This document shows positions 57,000 to 64,000 of a stretch of DNA of 64,000 nt, piece by piece. Below the pieces are notes generated by a model that saw only the letters and a list, made by a program, of their open reading frames with translations, had not been told where the DNA came from and made no database searches. Made by a program: the position numbers and the translations under genes. This DNA comes from Elymus sibiricus (taxonomy: Eukaryota; Streptophyta; Magnoliopsida; Poales; Poaceae), in the NCBI GenBank assembly GCA_039707655.1, contig CM077672.1, forward strand, positions 354,436,031-354,500,030, in the 5' to 3' direction. Each line of letters starts with the position of its first letter. Within the stretch, counting starts at the first letter, position 1.

Positions 57000-57400
57000 A
57001 ACATCGATCTGAAATTGCTGAAGAACTGAAACTGCATACACGTACTTGGACGAGACAAATTGCTGCTTCAAGTAGGAAGATATAAAGACATCAAGAACAT
57101 TTGTACCTTCCCAATCAAGCGGACGCCCTCCATGCTGCTGCCGCTGCCCCGTGCTACTGCCTCCGTTGAACTAGTCGGCTCGCGCACCATCAGCTCTGTT
57201 GCCGCAGCCGCCGAGCACCATGCCGCGGTCTTGGAGAAGCAAAGGACAGGGAGTGGATGGGGTGGAGGCGAGGAGATGTGGAGGAGTGCAGGAGGCTAGT
57301 GAGCACCTTGGCCGGACGCCGGAGAAGCCGCGCTCGCGTGAGATGTGTCCGCTGCGCAGCGGCGGCGCCGCACAGAGGAGGAGCGAGAGGAAACAGTGAT
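57000..57400 (-). promoter_or_regulatory. Putative 5' exon and promoter side of DNA transposon gene
   Basis: A GC-rich stretch on the minus strand contains an ATG at about 57134 followed by MEGVRLIGK and GTACAAATG, a possible 5' splice site. This resembles a short first coding exon. It is low-confidence because no further exons with a domain are seen before 56052. Confidence 0.3.
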
Positions 57401-57602
57401 TCTAGGGTTAGGGCGCTTGGATTCGTGGATTTGTCTCAGCAGAAGCGTAACAGGAAGGCTCTAGAAGCTGGGCTGGGCAAAGAAAATTCAAATTGGGCCG
57501 AATTTTTTGGCCGAAAGGCCCATATGTCGGGCCCAAGCGAGATGGCCGAAATTCGGCCAGAATTCATTTTTTTCGGCCAAAAAGCAAAACACAGATTCAG
57601 AG

Positions 57603-57703
57603 GATGATCACTGTTGATACTAGGGAGATTTCTCTTACATATATTAGCCGCTCTCTGAATAAAGTTAGCCATGCACTCGCTGCCTATGGGAGCAGTACCC
57701 CTC
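57603..57703 (+). pseudogene. LINE B: RNase H remnant, 3' part
   Basis: The frame reads REISLTYISRSLNKVSHALA, the end of RVT_3, in register with the part broken at 54099. The hAT end follows at 57704. Confidence 0.7.
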
Positions 57704-57766
57704 CAGGGCCGGCCCTGAGAGGGGGGGCAGGGGGCAGCTGCCCCAGGCCCCCAAAATCCAGGGGGC
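57704..57766 (+). mobile_element. hAT transposon left terminus, interrupted by element 5
   Basis: CAGGGCCGGCCCTGAG is a palindromic hAT end that I know from many plants. It is followed by G- and C-rich bases and stops at GGGGGC where element 5 starts. The preceding 8 bases TACCCCTC are the target duplication candidate; the other half lies beyond 64000. Confidence 0.6.
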
Positions 57767-59289
57767 TGATACGTCCATTTTGCATCATGTTTTGCTACTG
57801 TTATTTATAGTGTTTTTAATCAATATAACACTTTGTGGAGCAATTCTAATGCCTTTTCTCTCTTAATATGCAGGATTCACACAAGGAGGGAGAATGCCGG
57901 CAGCTGGAATTCTGGACCTGAAAAAGCTATGTCAGAGATACCTATTCTGCACATCTCCAAATGAGCTGAAATTTTACGGAGATTTATTTTGGAATAAATA
58001 AAAAATACTGGAAGCAAAAAGTACCAGAGGGGGCCACCCAGGTGCCCACGAGGCACTAGGGCGCGCCACCCCCCCCCCAGGCGTGCCCTGGTACCTCGTG
58101 GGGCCCCTGGCCAGCCTCTGGCTCCCATTTTCTGGTATATAAGTGCATTTGCCCTAGAAAAAATATAGAGAAGACTTTCGGGACGGTGCGCCGCCATCTC
58201 GAGGTGGAACTTGGGTAGGAGCACTTTTGCTCTCCGGCGGAGAGATTCTGCCGGGGAAACTTCCCTCCGAGAGGGGGAAATCGTCGCCATCGACATCACC
58301 AGCGAGCCTCTCATCGTGGGAGGACTAATCTTCATCAACATCTTCACCAGCACCATCTCATCTCAAACCCTAGTTCATCTCTTGTATTCAATCTTTGTCT
58401 CAAAACCTCAGATTGGTACCTGTGGGTTGCTAGTAGTGTTGATTACATCTTGTAGTTGATGCTAGTTGGTTTATTTGGTGGAAGATTATATGTTCAGATC
58501 TATTATGCTATTCAACGCCTCTCTGATCTTGGACATGATTATGATTTGTGAGTAGTTACTTTTGTTCTTGAGGACATGGGAGAAGTCTTGTCATAAGTAA
58601 TCATGTGAATTTGGTATTCGTTCGATATTTTGATGATATGTATGTTGTTGATTCCCTTAGTGGTGTCGTGTGAACGTCGACTACATGACACTTCACCATC
58701 TTTGGGCCTAAGGGAATGCATTGTGGAGTAGTAATTAGATGATGGGTTGCTAGAGTGACAGAAGCTTAAACCCTAATTTATGCGCTATTCCGTAAGGGGC
58801 TGATTTGGATCCATATGTTTAATGCTATGGTTAGAGTTATCTTAATTCTTCTTTCGTAGTTGCGGATGCTTGCGAGAGGGGGTAATCATAAGTGGGTGGC
58901 TTGTTCAAGTGAGAACATCACCCAAGCACCGGTCCACCCACATATCAAATTATCAAAGTAGCGAACGCGAATCAAATAAACATGATGAAAGTGACTAGAT
59001 GAAATTCCCATGTGTCCTCGAGAACGCTTTACTTACTATAAGAGATCGTTCCGGCTTGTCCTTTGCTACAAAAAGGATTGGGACAACTTGCTGCACTCTT
59101 TGTTACTATTGCTACTTGTCACTTGTTACAAATTATCTTGCTATCAAACTACTCGTTACCGATAATTTTAGTGCTTGCAGAAAACACCTTGCTGAAAACC
59201 GCTTGTCATTTCCTTCTGCTCCTCGTTGGGTTCGACACTCTTACTTATCGAAAGGACTACGATTGATCCCCTATACTTGTGGGTCATCA
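57767..59289 (+). repeat. 5' LTR of element 5 (1523 bp)
   Basis: TGATACGTCC at the start; TATATAAG at 58136-58143; end CTTGTGGGTCATCA. The 3' copy is outside the window, so the end is set by the position of the primer site. Confidence 0.8.
58136..58143 (+). promoter_or_regulatory. Putative TATA box, LTR of element 5
   Basis: TCTGGTATATAAGTGC is well placed in the LTR, about 370 bases from its start. Confidence 0.55.
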
Positions 59290-59300
59290 AGACTCTTTTC

Positions 59301-59318
59301 TGACGCCGTTGCCGGGGA
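59301..59318 (+). other. Primer binding site, tRNA-Asp type (element 5)
   Basis: TGACGCCGTTGCCGGGGA has one mismatch to the plant tRNA-Asp complement and lies 11 bases after the LTR. Confidence 0.75.
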
Positions 59319-59395
59319 GTGAAGCTCCTTTGGTGAATGGAATTTGGTAAGGAAACATTTATATTACGTGCTGAAATTTACTGTCACTTGTCACT

Positions 59396-60600
59396 ATGGA
59401 AAGTAATCCTTTGATGGGTTTGTTCAGGGTATCTTCACCTCGACCGGAAACACAAATAGTTGCTCCTCAACCTACTGCATCTACTGAAAATACTTATTAT
59501 GAAATCCCTCCGGGTATGATAGAGAAACTGCTAGCTAATCCTTATGCAGGAGATGGAACAGTACATCCTGATATGCACTTGATCTATGTGGATGAAATTT
59601 GTGGATTGTTTAAGCTTGCAGGTTTATCCAGAGATGGAGTTAAGAAGAAAGTATTCCCTTTATCTTTGGAGGGACAAGCATTGATGTGGTATAGGCTATG
59701 TGATGATACTGACACATGGGACTGGAACCAATTGAAACTAGAATTCCATCAGAAATTTTATCCTATGCATTTGGTTCATCGTGATCGGAATTATATATAT
59801 AAATTTTTGCCTCGTGAAGGAGAAAGCATCGCTCAAGCTTGGGGGAGGCTTAAGTACATGATGTACACATGCCCCAATCATAAGCTCTCAAAAGAAATTA
59901 TCTTACAGAATTTTTATACTCGGCTTTCTCATGATAATCAAACTACGCTCGATTCTTCTTCGACTGGCTCCTTTATGAAGAAAACTATTGAATTCAGATG
60001 GGATCTTCTGGAAAGAATTAAACGCAACTCTGAAGATTGGGAACTCGACAAAGGTAATGAGTCAGGTATAATACTTGAGTTCGATTGTGTTAAATCTTTT
60101 ATGGCCACTAATGCTTTTCATAAGTTTAGCACTAAATATGGACTTGACTCTGAGATAGTAGCTTCCTTTTGTGAATCATTTGCTACTCATGTTGATCTCT
60201 CTAAGGAGAAGTGGTTTAAATATCATCCCCCTGTTAAAGAAAAGATTGAGGAACCTATTAGTGTTAAAGAAGAAACAGTTGTTTACCATGTTGATCCAGT
60301 TGTGCCTACTGCTTATATTGAGAAACCACCTTTTCCTGTTAGGATTAAGGAACATGCTAAAGTTTCAACTGTGGTTAACAAAAGTAATATTAGAGCGCCT
60401 AGATCCTCTGAACAAATTAAAGTTGAACCTGATATTGCTATGGTTAAAGATCTCTTAGTCGATAATATAGATGGGCATGTTATTTACTTTTGTGAGGAGG
60501 CTGCTAGAATTGCTAAACTTGTTAGAAATGAACGAGATAAGTTAGACAAGAACAAGCCCGTAGTTGGCATGTCTGTTGTTTCTGTTAAGATTGGAGATCA
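59396..60600 (+). pseudogene. gag of element 5
   Basis: The frame starts at the ATG at 59396 (MESNPLMGLFRVSSPRPE) and is open for about 400 codons. The gag core has FPLSLEGQALMWYRLCDD, LEFHQKFYPMHLVHRDRNYI and PREGESIAQAWGRLKYMM. No zinc knuckle is visible. Near 60601 one extra T shifts the frame just before the protease, so the natural gag-protease fusion is broken. It would have formed the particle. Confidence 0.8.
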
Positions 60601-61175
60601 TTTGCTATCATGGTTTGTGTGATATGGGTGCTAGTGTGAGTGCTATTTTGTTTTTTTTATATCAAGAAGTAATGAATGATATTGCACCTGTTGAAATAGA
60701 GGACATTGATGTTACTATTAAGCTTGCAAACAGAGATACCATTACACCACTTGGGATCATTAGAGATGTTGAAGTCTTGTGTGGAAAGATAAAATACCCT
60801 ACTGATTTTCTAGTCCTCGGTTCTCCACAAGATTATTTTTGTCCCATTATATTTGGTAGACCTTTCTTGAACACTGTTAATGCTAAGATTGATTGCGCTA
60901 AAGAAACTGTTAGTGTTAATTTTGGTGGTATGTCTCATGAGTTTAATTTCTCCAAGTTTCGTAGACAATTTTATGATAAAGAATTGCCTAGTAAAGATGA
61001 AATTATTGGTCTTGCTTCTATTGTCATACCTCCTACTGATCCGTTAGAACAATATTTGCTAGACCATGAAAACGATATGCATATGAATGAAAGAAATGAA
61101 ATAGATAAGATGTTCTTTGATCAACCACCTATCCTTAAACACAATTTGCCTGTTGAAACTCTTGGAGGCCCTCCT
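60601..61175 (+). pseudogene. Protease region of element 5
   Basis: In the next frame CDMGASVSAI is the aspartic protease active site and CPIIFGRPFLNTVNAKIDCA the conserved C-terminal motif. Then FGGMSHEFNFSKF leads into the RT linker. A missing base near 61174 (CCTCCACTAAGG) moves the frame again. No catalytic residue appears lost; the defect is in frame only. Confidence 0.8.
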
Positions 61176-62548
61176 CCACTAAGGGTGATCCTGTATTTGA
61201 ATTGAAGCAATTGCCTGATACATTGAAATATACTTATCTTAATGAAAAGAAGATATATCCTATTATTATTAGTGCTAACCTTTCAGTCCATGAAGAAAAG
61301 AGATTACTAAAAACTCTAAGGAAGCATCGGGATGCTATTGGATATACTCTTGATGATCTTAAAGGCATTAGTCCCACTCTATGTCAGCACAAAATTAATA
61401 TGGAGCCTGATGCTAAACCAGTTGTCGACCACCAACGACGATTAAATCCTAAGATGAAAGAGGTGGTAAGAAATGAAATATTAAAACTTCTGGAGGCAGG
61501 TATAATCTATCCCATAGCTGATAGTAGATGGGTAAGTCCTGTTCATTGTGTCCCTAAGAAAGGAGGTATTACCGTTGTTCCTAATGATAAAAATGAACTT
61601 ATTCCACAAAGAATTGTAACTGGTTATAGGATGGTAATTGATTTTAGAAAATTAAACAAAGCTACTAGAAAAGATCATTACCCCTTACCTTTTATTGATC
61701 AAATGTTAGAAAGATTGTCTAAGCATACACACTTTTGTTTCCTAGATGGTTATTCCGGTTTTTCTCAAATACCCGTATCACAACCCGATCAAGGGAAAAC
61801 CACCTTTACTTGTCCTTTTGGAACTTATGCTTATAGATGTATGCCTTTTGGTTTATGCAATGCACCTGCTACCCTTCAAAGATGTATGACTGCTATATTC
61901 TCTGACTTTTGTGAAAAGATTGTTGAGGTGTTCATGGATGATTTTTTCGTTTACGGAACTTCTTTTGATGATTGCTTAAGCAACCTTGATCGAGTTTTGC
62001 AGAGATGTGAAGAAACTAATCTTGTCTTGAATTGGGAGAAGTGCCACTTTATGGTGAATGAAGGCATTGTCTTGGGGCATAAAATTTCTGAAAGAGGTAT
62101 TGAGGTTGATAAAGCTAAGGTTGATGCTATTGAGAAAATGCCATGTCCTAAAGATATTAAAGATATAAGAAGTTTCCTAGGTCATGCTGGTTTCTATAGG
62201 AGATTTATTAAAGACTTCTCTAAAATTTCTAGGCCTCTTACCAATCTTTTGCAAAAAGATGTTTCATTTGTTTTTGATGATGATTGCCTAGAAGCCTTTG
62301 AAACACTTAGGAAAGCCTTAACCACTGCACCTATTGTCCAACCACCTGATTGGAACTTGTCTTTTGAAATTATGTGTGATGCTAGTGATTATGTTGTTGG
62401 TGCTGTTCTAGGACAGAGAGTTGATAAGAAATTAAATGTTATCCATTATGCTAGTAAAACTCTAGACAGTGCCCAAAGAAATTATGCTACTACTGAAAAA
62501 GAATTTCTAGCAGTCGTGTTGCATGTGATAAATTCAGATCTTATATAG
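61176..62548 (+). pseudogene. RT and RNase H of element 5
   Basis: The frame runs to 62548. RT motifs are RNEILKLLEAGIIYPIADSR, WVSPVHCVPKKGG, FLDGYSGFSQI (catalytic Asp at codon 182 counted from 61202) and FMDDFFVY (Asp 246 and 247), so the active site is intact. RNase H follows with CDASDYVVGAVLGQR and a Glu in TEKEFLAV. A single-base loss near 62519 shifts the frame inside RNase H, before its [10 protein letters not shown] motif. Confidence 0.85.
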
Positions 62549-63549
62549 TTGATTGTAAAGTAACTGTTCACACCGATCATGCTGCTATTAAATATCTTAT
62601 GGAAAAGAAAGATGCTAAACCTAGACTCATTAGGTGGGTTTTATTGCTACAAGAATTTGACTTGCATATTACTGATAGAAAGGGAGCTGAGAATCCCGTA
62701 GCAGATAATTTGTCTAGAATGGAAAATGTTCTTGATGACCCACTTCCTATTAATGATGATTTTCCTGATGAACAATTAGCTGTCATAAATGCTTCTCGTA
62801 ATACTCTTTGGTATGCGGATTATGCTAATTACATTGTTGCTAAATACATACCACCTAGTTTCACCTACCAACAAAAGAAAAAGTTCTTCTTTGATTTAAG
62901 ACATTACTTCTGGGATGACCCACATCTTTATAAAGAAGGAGTAGATGGTATTATTAGACGTTGTATACCTGAGCATGAACAGGAACAAATCCTACGGAAG
63001 TGTCATTCCGAGGCTTACGGAGGACACCATGCGGGAGACAGAACTGCACACAAGGTATTACAATCTGGTTTTTATTGGCCTACTCTTTTCAAGGATGCTC
63101 ATAAGTTTGTCCTATCTTATGATGAATGTCAAAGAATTGGTAATGTTGGTAGACGTCAGGAAATGCCTATGAATTATTCACTTGCTATTGAACCATTTGA
63201 TGTTTGGAGATTTGATTATATGGGACCTTTTCCTAAATCCAATGGGTATACTCATATTTTAGTTGTTGTTGATTATGTTACTAAGTGGGTAGAAGCTATT
63301 CCAACTAGTAGTGCTGATCATAACACTTCTATTAAAATGCTTAAAGAAGTTATTTTCCCAAGGTTTGGAGTCCCTAGATATTTAATGACTGATGGTGGTT
63401 CACATTTTATTCATGGTGCATTCCGTAAATTGCTTGCTAAATATGATGTCAACCATAGAATTGCATCTCCATATCACCCTCAAACTAGTGGTCAAGTAGA
63501 ATTAAGCAATAGGGAAATAAAATTAATTTTGCAAAAAAACCGTCAATAG
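62549..63549 (+). pseudogene. RNase H end and integrase of element 5
   Basis: The frame reads [38 protein letters not shown], then the integrase. The HHCC finger keeps His-His ([18 protein letters not shown]) but the first Cys is Tyr (VLSYDECQR, codon at about 63118-63120), a TGT to TAT change, so zinc binding should be lost. The DDE core is present: [15 protein letters not shown] and [14 protein letters not shown]. An extra A near 63530 shifts the frame after the core. Confidence 0.85.
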
Positions 63550-64000
63550 ATCTAGAAAGAATTGGTCTAAGAAACTTGACGATGCATTATGGGCTTATAG
63601 AACTGCTTATAAAAATCTTATGGGTATGTCTCCTTATAAAATGGTTTATGAAAAAGCATATCATTTACCTCTTGAGTTAGAACATAAAGCATATTGGGCA
63701 ATTAAAGAACTAAATTATGATTTTAAACTAGCCGGTGAAAAGAGGTTATTTGATATTAGCTCATTAGATGAATGGAGAACCCAAGCTTATGAAAATGCCA
63801 AATTGTTTAGAGAAAAAGTAAGATGGCATGATAGAAGAATTTAAAAACGGGAATTTAAAGTAGGTAAGCAAGTTCTATTGTACAATTCTTGTTTGAGATT
63901 CTTTGCAGGAAAACTCCTCTCTAAATGGGAAGGACCGTATATCATCGAAGAAGTTTATCGCTCCGGAGCCATCAAAATAAATAACTCCGAAGGCACTAAT
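63550..64000 (+). pseudogene. Integrase C-terminal end of element 5 (partial)
   Basis: The shifted frame carries YRTAYKN-like and PYKMVYEKAYHLPLELEH residues, then a stop TAA at 63842-63844 where the family would read Lys. After it the frame keeps WEGPYII before the window edge. The remainder, including the 3' LTR, is outside. Confidence 0.75.

Larger units (their letters stand above)
54100..57592. mobile_element. DNA transposon with 10-bp duplications in LINE B (hAT- or Mutator-like)
   Basis: AGATTCAGAG flanks both sides (54090-54099 and 57593-57602), and the LINE RNase H resumes right after it. The ends are imperfectly inverted and rich in TTGGCCGAAA and GGCCGAAATT. The length of the duplication (8-10 bp) allows hAT or Mutator. 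A minus-strand gene end (55492-56052) and a possible first exon (57000-57136) lie inside, but the transposase core is not found in any frame. Confidence 0.7.
57767..64000 (+). mobile_element. Element 5: gypsy LTR retrotransposon, right end outside window
   Basis: The LTR starts TGATACGTCCATTTTGC (57767) and ends at GGGTCATCA (59289). A tRNA-Asp type primer site, gag, protease, RT, RNase H and integrase follow in order. The genes match the Athila-like lineage and are closely related to element 1 in gag/PR style, but this copy keeps pol. The target duplication on the left is GGGGC (57762-57766). The copy is broken by several frameshifts and one extra stop. Confidence 0.88.

Overview
The window is plant nuclear DNA that reads like an intergenic region of a large grass genome, most likely Triticeae (wheat, Aegilops or barley). 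The support is nested Ty3/gypsy and Ty1/copia LTR retrotransposons with TGATACGTCTCC-type long terminal repeats, a CACTA transposon with CACTACTAGAA ends, Stowaway MITEs with CTCCCTCCGT ends, LINE remnants and a hAT terminus. I found no intact host gene, tRNA, rRNA or CRISPR array. Nearly every coding stretch is a decayed transposon gene.

Layout, left to right. (1) 1-7847: a gypsy element (element 1, cut by the window edge) with a gag-protease frame but no reverse transcriptase. (2) 7848-7915 and 30826-31250: the two halves of a minus-strand LTR (X), split by later insertions. (3) 7916-30825: element 2, a copia-like gag element flanked by GGCTT duplications. It has no pol, and instead carries a second gene with what looks like its own promoter and intron. 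That gene is split by element 3. (4) 14539-27710: element 3, a GC-rich gypsy element of the Tat type, with protease, RT, RNase H, a second RNase H, integrase and a six-exon antisense gene behind pol. (5) 31251-32450: an older plus-strand LTR (Y) into which X inserted. (6) 32451-36084: unclassified DNA. (7) 36085-41423: element 4, minus strand, one long gag-like frame, no pol, GGATG duplications. (8) 41424-44950: AT-rich DNA with two small Stowaway MITEs, a SINE-like repeat and a GC-rich segment. (9) 44955-50640: a LINE RNase H remnant interrupted by a complete 5.2-kb CACTA element (CAG duplication) that holds a captured FAR1/FHY3-like gene copy. (10) 50645-53265: AT-rich DNA with a truncated MITE. 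(11) 53266-57703: a second LINE remnant interrupted by a 3.5-kb DNA transposon with 10-bp duplications. (12) 57704-57766: the first 63 bases of a hAT element, interrupted by element 5. (13) 57767-64000: element 5, a gypsy element with gag, protease, RT, RNase H and integrase in order but frameshifted, running off the right edge.

Insertion order by nesting is Y, then X, then elements 1 and 2 into X, then element 3 into element 2. Separately, CACTA went into LINE A; the DNA transposon and a hAT went into LINE B, and element 5 into the hAT. Elements 1, 2 and 4 lack pol and would depend on enzymes supplied by relatives. Elements 3 and 5 keep pol-like order but are broken.

The observations most worth a second look are three homologous introns in the antisense gene of element 3, a recurring TCGGT-N3-ACCGA palindrome shared by unrelated elements, the internal promoter and intron gene in element 2, the FAR1 copy in the CACTA element that has lost its central domain, and an in-frame loss of the RT active site in element 3. 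Family names (Athila, Tat, hAT and so on) are from recognition of motifs, not from searches.
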